A stretch of 64,000 nt of DNA, taken from the NCBI GenBank assembly GCA_951799405.1, contig OX637334.1, positions 15,066,001 to 15,130,000 of the forward strand, written 5' to 3'. The notes beneath the pieces are model-generated. The model saw only the letters and a program-made list of their open reading frames with translations. It was not told the DNA's origin and made no database searches. Of the stretch, positions 1-12,800 are shown one piece after another (within the stretch, counting starts at the first letter, position 1; every line of letters starts with the position of its first letter). Made by a program: the position numbers and the translations under genes. This DNA is from Agapetus fuscipes (taxonomy: Eukaryota; Arthropoda; Insecta; Trichoptera; Glossosomatidae).

Positions 1-707
1 ATGAAGGTACATTGCACTTCTTTGTTTTGAAACAAGATTTTTATTGTCATTCCTGATTTTATTGACCTCTATGCACACTTAAGTTTGCGTAAATGTCACT
101 CACCGTTAAATGTACATTATACATGCGTCATCGCAATATATATTATCATACATTATCTTTTTTCTAATGCACACATTAAGTTTAAATTTATTTATCTTAA
201 AATAGATGGTCACAGATAAAAGAAATGTGACATGACTTTAAACATACACAATATCACAGTATATCAATTGCATAAATATACTTTGAAAATTAGTTATTCT
301 GACCACTAATAGTTTAATGTTAAATGCTTCAGATGTGTAATGGGAAGGAAGTAGTGGGTTCCATTCCCAGAAAAGCACAAAAATATTGACATCTTATTTT
401 CAAAAATACTCTCTCTGCCTTGAAAAAATCATCTGCCTTTATCAAATACCAGTCACCAAAGGTCCATCCAGCGATACAGCTACTGGGTCTTGCTTGAAAA
501 CTGGCACTTGCTACAAGGGGGACCAATCTCGCAAAAGGCTCTTACGTTGTGATTCACACAATAAAAGTGCTGCAATCTATAATCTAATTGCAAAGATATA
601 TAAACATTTGATGCATGCCCAGAAGAAGCAGACAAGGTAGCAGATAATTTTGCCTGTAATTAGCATGTACTTCTGTAGTTTATTTGTTGATGGTTGTTGT
701 GTTGTAG

Positions 708-800
708 ATGCCGCGGGGTTCCAAAGACGACATGCAGGTGAACGTGGCCGGGCTGCGCAGGAACATCAAGAACCTTGCACACAATTACTCTGATGCACAG
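708..800 (+). CDS. lqf: lqf coding exon 1: start and first ENTH helix
   Basis: Encodes residues 1-31, with the conserved NVAGLRRNIKNLAHNY segment that forms the PIP2-binding helix 0 and helix 1 of ENTH domains. The acceptor AG is at 706-707 and the donor GTACAC begins at 801. The exon ends in phase 0. An eight-residue leader, MPRGSKDD, precedes the second methionine at codon 9. Confidence 0.93.
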
Positions 801-3800
801 GTACACACTCATCATCATCATCTTCTACAAGCAGTACCTTGTTGGGTTAGCTACATGTCTCTGATGGACGTCATCCTGGCTGGGGCAGGAGGCAATATTT
901 ATAAGCCAGGAGTATTATGGTGTTAACACCACAGATTGGTTGAAGGAAAATCATGATTTGGCTCCTTTGATTTTTATTTGTTGCATTGAAATAAATAATC
1001 TGCCTTTACCAAAAACCAGTAACAATGGTTCATTCTGCATTACAACTACTGGATCTTGCTTGCAAAATTGGCTCTGACTAGTAATTAACACACATGTAGA
1101 AAGCTCTTGCGGTGTGATTCATACAAAAACTGTACTCACTAGTGAATGTGTTGATGAGTGAATGTAAAAGAAGGAAATGTATGAAAAGGTGATATATATG
1201 GATGAATTGAAAAAGGTATGCAAGCGTAAGAAGAAATGGAGGCAACTTTGCATAGGCTTTATGACCGAACCTAACCAAATGAGGACAGAGCTGCAGTTCC
1301 CAAATAAATTATCCTGAAATTTCATATTTATTTCCCTGAGAAAGGGGTAACATGGGCAGAAGTGAACCAATTTTTACAGTATCGGTGATCAGTTTCATAC
1401 CAACCTATAAGTTCATAATAACTTTTCAAATTGTTTTGGTGAAACATTGTGGAATTCCATTTTAAATATTTGATTAAAAAAATATTAATAAATAATTTTT
1501 AGAACGAAGAAATTTAAGTGTTCTAAAAATTATTTATTAATATTTTTTTAATCAAATATCTATAAGTTCAAGTGTGATTCACTTAATTGTATTGCTCATC
1601 AGATAACTCACTCTTATATTCCTTTTTCAGCCCGCGGCGCACTTACAAGTTTAGTATTTTGTCACGGCGCCTTACTTTAGTTAGCTTTATAGGTACCCAC
1701 GAATATTTGTGGTTTTGGATAATGATAGAGGATGGACTCCCTCTTTACTTTCTACGGCGCACACTTTGGGAACCCCTGCCTTAGGAGTATTTTTGTTGTT
1801 TTAGGTGAAGGTGCGCGAGGCCACATCCAACGACCCATGGGGCCCCTCCAGCACGCTGATGGCGGAGATCGCCGACCTGACCTACAACGTGATGGCCTTC
1901 ACGGAGATCATGCAGATGATCTGGAAGCGGCTCAACGACCACGGCAAGAACTGGCGCCACGTGTACAAGGCGCTGGTGCTTATGGAGTATCTCATCAAGA
2001 CGGGCACCGAGAAGGTGGCGCAGCAGTGCAAGGAGAACATCTACGCCATACAGACCCTCAAGGACTTCCAGTACCTGGAGGAGGGCAAGGACCAAGGTAT
2101 TGGATACAATAATTTGGTGTCCTCTTTTAAGTAGGGAAGAGCATTCCATACAGGCACATGTACCTATAAAGTGCATTTACCAGTAATCTATAATCTAGGT
2201 TTCAAAAATGTATTAACATTTAAGGCTCATGCATCGTGCGAATTTTAAGGCTCAAGCTCATGCATGCTCACAAGCAGGCATATGTAAGTCAGCGCTTACA
2301 CATGTTGCATGCTGCTGCACTCATAAACATAAACCCTGCAACTTCAGCTGCCTTTTTCTGAAACCGGGTTGGCATTGGCAAAAGTGAACCAAGTTTGTAC
2401 AGCATACGGGGTCAGCCTCATACCAACCTATTAGTGGAGGATTTTTTTTTTTTTTTTTTTTTTTTATTTATAATAAACGGCTGAAGCCTTTTACATTTTT
2501 AGATTAACAGAGGTAGTACAGAAGTTTGTTGCTTACAAATTGTATAAATATTATGATTATTACAAGATACATATTATGAATATAAAAAGATTAAATATAA
2601 TAAAAATAATAATATTAGGATGATTTATTTGGTGAGCGCTGTTTTTGTGTGTATCACACCTCAAGAGCCCTCTGCGAGCTTGGTCTTCGCTGTAGAAAGC
2701 GCCAATTCTCAAGCAAGACCCAGTTGTTGTAAGGTTGGATGAACCTTTCAGTGACCATCTTTGGTAATATGAATTTTTCGTTTAATTCATTGCGACCTCT
2801 AAATGTGCTTCTATGAATCTGAATTTTGGTACACTTACTATTTTAAGATTAAGGAACAAAAAAAGCCTTGTGGAACGGGTAAAATTAAACTTTTTTTTTT
2901 TTTCATACTAACTTGGACCACCCTAAAGTAAACCTACTATAACACTACGTATAAAACGCCCAAAACTCAACGGCATATTTAACACGATAGCCTCTTAATA
3001 AGAAAAGTACAAAATATTAATTCTGAATGTATTTGCGAATGTATTCTGAATTTATTCGCCTCGACCCTATGCACGTGTAGCTCTATACACTTGCCGTTGA
3101 TACCGTTCTGAACTGTACGACCTGTACCTTGCGAATAGTAGCTGCGCCAAATAGCGCAGGGCAGGGGGAATACCCAAATTAAGATGGCTGGACAGGCAGA
3201 CTGTCATGCGATAGGAGCATGAAGCATGAGCAGATAGGAGCATGAAGCATGAGCAGAAAGGCAGGCAGGCAACAGGGGCTGTAATTGATCAAGGAAGCCA
3301 AGACCCGCCCTGGGTTGTCATGCCATTGATGGTAATGATCACAGTTATCTGTAACCTGAATTTCCTGTCAATGCAACGCAACAAACATATAGTGTTCTTT
3401 ATGTGTAACTTCTTACCTGTGTTATTCCCGAAAGGGTCGCATGTGGCGATTCGGGACCTATTTATTTTTACGGGTAAAGGGGCCGGCCTCACACCAACCA
3501 CTTTCAGTTAAAGTGGGGGTATCCCAGCTCCCGGAGGGGGCTGGTTCTCATTTCTTGTGAAGGCTGAGTACACCTTGGTATCGAACCCTTGCTCTCCGCA
3601 TGGAATGCAAATATTCTACCACTGAGCTATCGACCGGACTTTTTACGAGCCTAGTTGTCGCTATAAAGCATCAATTATTAAGCAAGACCCAATTGCTGTA
3701 AGGCTGGATGGACCTTTCGATGACCGGTCTTTGGTAAAGGCTTATGAATTTTTCAACTCAGCGAAGAGCAAATGTGAAAATATACATAATTGGTATATTT

Positions 3801-6800
3801 TTTGTGCTTCATCGGGATCGGAACCCACATCCTTCCATTAACGAGTCCAAAGTGTTACAACTGGACTACGAACCGGTCTAGTCATCTGTCAACTAATTGA
3901 AATTGTTTTTCCAGGTTTAAATGTGAGGGAAAAGGCAAAGCAGCTGGTGAACCTATTAAAGGATGATGAGAGGCTGAAGAATGAGCGTGCGCGAGCGCTC
4001 AAGGCTAAGGAGCGCTTCGCCCAGGCGGCCAGCGCTTTTGGCAGTGAGGGCGCCCTGGACACTCCCTCCAGCCCACCATTCAGCACGGTAATACTTCCAA
4101 CACACATCTTGTTGCACAATAAATATTACAATGGGGAGATGTGTTTTTGTATGTTGCACACCTTAAGAGCCCTCTTTGAGCTTCGTCGTCGCTATTAAAA
4201 GTGTAAATTTTCAAACAAGATCTTGTTCCTTGACTAATAGGTTGAGATGACGCTGACCATTTATACTGTAAAGAAATGCTCACTTTGCCAATGTAACACC
4301 TGTTTCAGAAAAGGTCAGCCAGAGTTGCAGTTCATTTGAGATTTAAGTTTTTATATTGTAAGTTTACATGTCTGCTTATCGGCATACATTTGATATGAAT
4401 CTTAAATGTAATATATGTTAGCAACTTAGATAATAGATTATTGCTGTGTCATTTTCTCATTGCAACGTCTTGTATTGGCAACGCTTCATCTCCAGATGGG
4501 TGTCAGCCGCGACAGCTCTGGCTCGGGTGGTGCTGGGGCGGGCAGCTGGTGTGGCACGGGGGGGGCGCAGGCGGCCGTGGCCCTAGGCGAGCTGGAGACG
4601 GCGCGCCCGCAGACCGCCGGCGAGGAGGAGCTGCAGCTGCAGCTGGCCTTGGCCGTGAGCAGGGAGGAGGCCGAGAGAGACGAGAGGAGGCGGCGCTCCG
4701 ATAGCGTGCGCCTGCAGCTGGCCCTAAGCCAGAGCCAGCAGGACTTCAAGTGAGAATACACAACTGGCCCTATAATTGAAGGCCGTAGAATCAAAAAGGC
4801 AAGTGTCCTATAGATTATTATGGGAAACTTGCTTTTTGATTTTATGGCCCTCAATTGAAAGTAGGGTACTTACAGTGGTGGGGAATAGTTGAAAATACTT
4901 TGTTAATGTAGAGTATATTTCAATGTCACAACCATATAATTTATAAGTAATTAAATTAAATTCTCAAAAATAAAATGCTAAACACCAAAACGCGGCCCAA
5001 CTGGTTATGGCTGGCTATGAAGCCACCGGCCCCCCCTTCAGCTACCTTCAGCTTGGTGAACTTCAGGGAAATACTGAGCCGCTCAACATCCACTGACGTC
5101 ACATCTGCTTAAATAAAAAATGTCCTAAAACTCAATATACCCGGTAGAAACCGTAAATCTGAAATGTGTGAATTTTAAAGAGCCATTCATTAAAAACTAT
5201 ATATCTGTATGAAATGTATAAAAGTAACTTTATCATTAAATATTAGGTCCTTACATATGAAATCGGCGTTTTTTATGGGAGGAACAAAAAGTCTTTTTTT
5301 TAAAAATATAATATATTTATTTAATCAAAGTATATACCATTGCATTCTATGCACTTTTGACATATCATAGGTAGTTCATTCATCCCTTTACTAAAATAAC
5401 CATTCGGATGGCAATCAATTCAATCTTTGAAGGCGGCTTGGACTACCCCATTGGAAATGATTTTTTTCGCTTGCAAGAAGTTATCCAAATTTTGAAAAAA
5501 ATGGTAATCTGCTAAAGCAAGGTCCGAAGAGTACGGGGGATGTCTTAGACATTCCAATTGAAGCTCCTCTAATTTAGTAGCCGTCTATTGGGCAGTGTGT
5601 GGTCTAGCGTTGTCACGAAGCAGCAGTGGCCTAGAGCGATTGACCAGCCTCGGTTGTTTAGCAGCTAGCTTTTCCATCATTGTTTGTAGTTGCTGATAAT
5701 AGACATCTGCCGTAGTCGTCTTACCAGATTTAAGAAAGGTATAGTGAACGACACCGGCACTAGTCCACCAAACGCTCACAAGTAACTTTTTTGAGTCAAT
5801 TTTTGCTTGGGGCATGATTTGGCTGATTCGGCAGGGTTCAGTCATTCCGATGAGCGCTTCCGATTATTGTACAGGATCCATTTTTCATCACAGGTAACAA
5901 TTAGATTTAAAACCCTTTCATTATTGTGCCGGTTGAGTAATGTAATGCAGCAGTTGACGCGCGTTTGTTGATTTGCTTCACTCAATTAGTGAGGTACCCA
6001 CCTTTCAAGCTTTTTGATCTTTCCAATTTTCTTCAAGGGGATTAAAACAGTTTTATCAGTAACTTTGCAGCCTACAGCTAACTCGGACGTGGTTTGCCAT
6101 GGATCCGCTTCCACAAAAGCCTTAAATTCCTCATTATCAACTTTGGTCTCCGGCCGTCCACGAGGCTTGTTCTGCAAGCCGAAATGTCCAGAACGAAAAC
6201 AATGGAACCAAAAACGCACTATGTTTTTTTTTGCAACACCGTTGTCATACACATTAATCCTTAGAGCCGTTTCTGCAGCACTGGTGCCACGGTGGAACTC
6301 TTACTCGTAAATAATGCAATACTTAAAGTTTTCCTTTTTATAAAATGAGTGACGCAAAGAAAAAAAACAATTGAACAAATGAATTACAATTTTCAAAACA
6401 CGATTACATGAGTAAATAGCTGTATCAATTTGAATTTGGAATTCTTAACCAAAGAGGAGACATTTGAGATCAAAGTGGCCAGTACGGCAAAACACCGATT
6501 TCAAATGTAAGGACCTAATATAATAACAGCAATTTGTCAAACATACAAAAAATTGCATATGACTGACAATTGCATATGAATGACAATGAAACATTTGTGT
6601 ACATTTCTGTTGCAGGGGTGCTCCGGGTGAGAGCAAGGCGCGCACGGAGACTCCGCAGCAGAGCCACCTGCTGGACCTGCTGGATGTGAACGTTGGCAAC
6701 CCCGGGGGGGCGCAGGCTGCCGGCAGGGACCCCTGGGGCGCGCCCCCTACTCCCCCTCAGCGACCTCAGGTGACAACACAACAAACACAATATAACCTTG

Positions 6801-9800
6801 TGGTTGACCACATCATGACTTGCTTCAGCTTTCAGGCTGAGAAGATTAAGCTCACAGAAATATTGATTTCTGTAGCCAAAGTACATTGCAAAAATACTTA
6901 ACCATCGCATGAACAAAAGAAATGAAAGAAAACTTAAAACATTCAGCAAACAAACAGGGTTGTATGTGGGGGGTGGAACCTACTTATTTTCACAGTTAAA
7001 GGGACTGAGTAAACCTTGGCAATATTGTATTTTGGATTTGAAATAAACACCGTAACTGGAAATCATTTCTTACTCCTTCGGTGGGGATCGAACCCTAGCT
7101 TTCAGCATGGAACCAATAAACTATGGTACCGCCTGTTGTTTTTTCCGTACATTTTTATGTTATGATTTATATGATGATTGAGTATTTGCGCCATGTTTTA
7201 TACTTGAGGTACTAGGGATATGATAAGCTTCTCCAGCAGATGCAAATGTCTTTTGCAATGCGTAAAGAAGACTTACCCCCGTATTCACGATCAAAACTGA
7301 TTTAAGTGCCTTACTCAAGCGCTACACTTACAAGGGTCGACATTCTGGAGCGTTTTGTTTCACAAAGAACACTCAAGCAGTAATCAGCGTAGTGCCCAAC
7401 CCCCAGGAGACGTACGGGTTTGTCATTGGCTCTCGAAAAAACCCAGCTCTGTAATTGGTCAGTACCTTCCGACCGATATTCGGCGTACTTCACTCTTATC
7501 ATTGCCGCCTCTTTCAAATTTCAATGTCATATCAACTTTGCATAAAACTTGACAACAAAGTTTTTAAAAATATATTTATGTAATATCCAATGTAAAGTGT
7601 TTTGATCGATTTCAGCGCCAAAAATATGTTGTTTTCTCCAGCGGAAAAGGAGCTGCTGGTGGCTCTGATTAAAGAAAAACCTGTAATAGAAGATAAAATA
7701 ACAGATCGAAGAAATCGTTGGCTTTGCAACCCTCAATGAGCAACGGCAAAACTGTATACAGAACGACGCGTTTTTCAATCAAAAACGTCGTCTAAATTCT
7801 TCCTCTTCGTAATACGTAAATGGGTCTTTACAGTCTCTGATATATTTTCTTGGGACACTATTTTTGAACAAAACAATGTTATTATTCTCGTTGAAGTCAA
7901 CTGTATCGAAAGAATTCATTATTTTATGTAAATAATTCACAACCAAACAAAAAATGTGCTGATGAAATGCGGCGGAATATTTTGACAGTTCATCTGTCAT
8001 TGCAGTATGGTCCTAGACCATACCGGAGAACAAACCCAATTCTGATGGTCAAGCAATGTAAATGAACTCGTCAAAACAATGTTAATACACTTGTAAAAAT
8101 CATGTTTATAGTAAGAATTCATTTTTTCATGTAAATTCACAATCAAACAAAAAATGTGATAACAATGAAATGTGACGGAATATTTTGACAGCGCTTAAGC
8201 GTTGGTTAATATACGTGTCGACCTTACTTACCCGAGTGCTAGTTTTTGGAGCGCTTAAGCGCTAATTTTACCTTAAGTATTGTTCTTGAAATGAATTTCC
8301 CCAATCTAAGCGCTGGTTTGCCCTTAAGGAAGTGCCAGTTTTGATCGTGAATACGGGGGTTAGTATATGACTTGTATCTTGTGCGGCAATTATGTGATTG
8401 ATTTCATGGTAGTGAGCACCAACCATCACAGTTTAATTCTTTACTTTTCTCATTTTTCATTCATTTTATGTTTTGTTTTATTTTGCATGCTGCATGTTTT
8501 GATTTTATTTAAATTTTCTTCACTCAAAGTCGTTGGATCTTGGATTTGAGGTCTACCATGACCCCATGGTAAGAATGTGCCCTTTGATTTTCTTAATATC
8601 TCCTTTTCCTTTCTCTCACAGTCCAAATTGAGTCTTGGCATCCTAAAAAACAATCTCCCTTTTATGTAGCATCATATATGATACAAGCGACAGTGTCTTA
8701 CAGCGATACCTTTCTTTATGTAGCGTCAAGTGACCATGTCCCTTTGCAAAGTTTGCTTTATGTAGAGACGAGTGAGAACAGTGGCGGCTCTTCATTGGGG
8801 GATGGTGGGGAACATCCCTATGGATGAAATAGAAAAAACAATTATTTACTAGAAGCGAAATATAATATAAATGAACTTAAAGCTGTTACAAATTATTTAA
8901 CTCTAGAGTAATATATTCGTAGCGCGCTAAAACTTTTGGGAAATATTTTGAAACATACAACGTTAACGCGCATGCGTATTTCAAATGTTGATAGAGTGCC
9001 CATGGTATGGGCCATGGGGATACGTCTCCCAATCCCACTTTGACGTCAGAGCAAACCATGTGGGTACTCATTATAATATTGTTTACACTAGTATGGCCAG
9101 GGCACAGGTGAGTATAGAATTTTCTTTCAAGGTCATCCCCACCCTCAAGTTTGAGCTAGAGCCGCCACTGAGTGAGAACATCTCCTTATAGAGCTACCTT
9201 TGTTTACGTAACACCAAGTAACAATGTCCCCTTACCAAGTTACCTTTCTCTATGTAGCATCAAGTGACCATGTCCCCTTGCAAAGTTTGCTTTATGTAGA
9301 GTCGAGTGAGAACATCTCCTTATAGAGCTACCTTTGTTTATGTAACACCAAGTAACAATGTCCCCTTACCAAGTTACCTTTCTCTATGTAGCATCAAGTG
9401 ACCATGTCCCCTTGCAAAGTTTGCTTTATGTAGAGTCGAGTGAGAACATCTCCTTATAGAGCTACCTTTGTTTATGTAACACCAAGTAACAATGTCCCCT
9501 TACCAAGTTACCTTTCTCTATGTAGCATCAAGTGACCATGTCCCCTTGCAAAGTTTGCTTTATGTAGAGTCGAGTGAGAACATCTCCTTATAGAGCTACC
9601 TTTGTTTATGTAACACCAAGTAACAATGTCCCCTTACCAAGTTACCTTTCTCTATGTAGCATCAAGTGACCATGTCCCCTTGCAAAGTTTGCTTTATGTA
9701 GAGTCGAGTGAGAACATCTCCTTATAGAGCTACCTTTGTTTATGTAACACCAAGTAACAATGTCCCCTTACCAAGTTACCTTTCTTTGTGTAGCATCAAG

Positions 9801-12800
9801 TGACCATGTCCCCTTGCAAAGCCAATTTTTCCACCCCAAGCAGTCCAAAGTTTCTCACCTTATCCGTTGAAATAGAACTGTTGTTTTTCTAAGTTAATAA
9901 TAATAATAATAACAGGCTGATTTATTTTATTAACCTCTAAGGTAGTGAGTTTTGGTATGATGTAAATACCTATACGGAGTGAGTTTTTATATAAAGGGTT
10001 AAAATAAAAAGTATTATGTTTAACGACTTCAACACAATAATAAATAATAAAACTTACCATTTTTCAAAGAAAAAAAAATTAAAACTTACCATTTTTCAAA
10101 GTTTTTATTGAAAAATCGTATGTTTATTTCAGGTGTCGTCAACTATTGGTTGCGGTGTCAAAATATTAGTACACTAGTAAAATAATCTTCACTTCACTAA
10201 AAGTAATTAAAAACTTACACTTACAAAATAATTAAAAATACATATAAATACATAGATGAAACACAAAAGATGACTAATAATGTTTTTTAGTGTGGTAGGC
10301 TTTGAAACATGGATGTACACACAAAGCGACGTTGCACACTTCACACATGAATTTTGTGTCTTTTCGACACTTTGGTCGTACAGTTGTATGACTGCACACG
10401 TGACACTTTCTTTGGGTCCTGCTTCCTTGTGCCTGTGTTTGGGGAACAGGGAAGGGGAAGTGCCTTTCCGTTAGTCGTAGTGGCACATCCTCAACCCTTC
10501 GTCCTCCTGATGCATTCGGTTTACGCGCTTCTTGTCTTCTACGTTGTGTTGTACGTAAGTGTTGTCTATGGCGCCCTATGGCGACGACGTGATTTTTGCT
10601 GCTCTCTGTAGTCTGATGGGTGAACAGTGTAAAATGGTTTTCTCATTTTGGTTTTTGAAGTTTGTGAACAGTGTGGAACGGCTTTTTTCCAGTTTTGTTT
10701 CTGAATTTGCGTTTTTTGTGTGTTTCCTTTATAAAAACTGATGGTTATAAATACGTTTGACAGGTGACAGCTGTCAAACCTTGATGTGATGTGTCTGTGG
10801 GTAGTCTAGAAATACGTTTGACAGGTGACAGCTGTCCAACAAACATTATTTTGAGTTTTTTTTTGTGTTTTGTGTGTTTTGGACTATTCTTAAAGATGCA
10901 TTATAGCCAAGAAGAGCTTGTGGGAATGCAGAGGAACGCAACTCAGTATTGTGCAGGGACAGCAACATTGCTTATGATAAAAATGTGTGGGATCGGAAGA
11001 GAAGAGGCATCAGGTGTGAAGTATTGTAGAACGAGAGGCAGACGCAGTGGGAGGTCAGTGAGAGACTTCAGTAATCAGCGTCATAAAAGACAACCTCAAA
11101 AACGCCTACAAATTGGCACCTGGAATGCACGTTCTATAAATCACAAGGTTCATAAACTAAAGGACATGATTTACGACAACCACATAGATATATTAGCTGT
11201 GACTGAGACGTGGCATGAGGATGGAAGTGCTGTGTGCATTCGGCAGCTTCGTGATGCAGGTTTTACGGTTCTGGAGAAGGCCAGGCCACTGACAACAACT
11301 ACCACTTTAAACATAATTAACCATGGAGGAGTGGCTATTCTGAGTCATGGAGATTTCAGGGTTACTCGCATGAGGGATTTCAGTTACTCTACCTTTGAGT
11401 GTGTGGGTGGAATATTCTCATCGGCAGGCACTTCAGTGGCAATAGCATGTATGTACAGACCAGGTTCAGTGACTCCTAGCACAGAATTTTACTTAGAATT
11501 GAAGTTGCTGTTGACGCACTGTCTATCATACACCATTCCATTCTACATCCTGGGAGACATAAACATTCACATGGAGACGTCATCTGATGCTCACTGCTTA
11601 AAATTGAATTCCTTACTCCGAGATCTGAGATGTGTTCAGTGGGTTGAAGATGTGACGCATAGTGCTGGAGGTACTCTTGACGTGGTTATGACTGATATGC
11701 ATGCTGTGATGATTGACTGCAGTGTTGTGGATGTAGGTCTATCGGATCACCACCTTGTCCGTGCCACTATCCCCTTCAATCGTCCTCCTCCAAAGTACCG
11801 AACTGTGATAAACAGGGCATGGAGAAAGTTTAATTTTGACAGCTTTCACTCTGATTTGCTGTTGAGCCTCGTGTGTAAGAGTGAATACTACGATAGTGTC
11901 GACACCAGTGCCCTGGATCTTGTTAAAGCCTATAATACGGTGATGAGCGCTCTTCTTGACAAGCATGTTCCGTTACGAACAACATTACGTAAGCAAAGAC
12001 GCTCAGAGAATTGGTTTGATGAGGAGTGTCGAGAAATGAAGAAGTCTATGCGTAGACAAGAAAGAATATACAGATCTTCCCGTTCAGATCAGACTCAGGC
12101 AAGTTGGAGGTCAGCACAAAGGGAGTATCACAGTATTGTGAGGATTAAACGGTCCCAATATTGGACACAGAAACTGGAATCAGATAGAAAGAATCCTCAG
12201 TCACTGTGGAAATCGATTCGTGCTGTCTGTGGAGAGGGTCACATGAGCCCTGCTAGTATAGGGCCAGATGAGTTTATACAGCACCTCACAAATAAAATCA
12301 ACTCTATCAGGCAGGCAAGCACGTTAGTTCCTTTGATACCGCCTGCCAATAGGTGTGGTGAACATCGGTTGCTGAGTTTTTCATCGTTTTCTTGTGAAAC
12401 TGTCGCTAAAACATTGATGTCTTGCTCAAATAAACAATGTCCTAATGACCCTGTTCCAACCTGGCTCCTGAAGAAATGTTGTAAGGATGTGGCTCCATTC
12501 TTGATGGCACTTTCAAATAAATCAATGGTGGAGGAGTGCATATTCCCTGAACCCTTAAAGGAAGCGCTAATAACTCCAATCATAAAAAAGGTGTCTCTTC
12601 CAGAAGATTTGGTAGATAACTATAGGCCAGTGTCAGGCCTCCCAGTTTTATCGAAAGTCCTTGAAAAGTTGGCTGCTTCTCAAATAATGCAGTACATGGA
12701 TCAGACTGGGTGCTTGGCAAAATTTCAATCAGCGTATAGACGCCATCACTCAACGGAGACAATATTGCTTCGCATAATATCAGACTTAATTGATGGAGTT

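Larger units (their letters stand above)
7276..8359. mobile_element. PIF/Harbinger element, internally deleted (1084 bp)
   Basis: A 24-bp near-perfect terminal inverted repeat starts CCCCCGTATTCACGATCAAA. It is flanked by TTA on both sides (7273-7275 and 8360-8362), the TWA target duplication typical of PIF/Harbinger. Inside are remnants of both usual genes: a Myb/SANT-like start on + and a transposase start on -. The subterminal right side is rich in GCGCTTAAGCGC palindromes. Confidence 0.88.

Noticed and set aside
10791..10895. Extended N-terminus of the LINE ORF
   Set aside because: No ATG; it would need GTG as start. The first ATG at 10896 is preferred.
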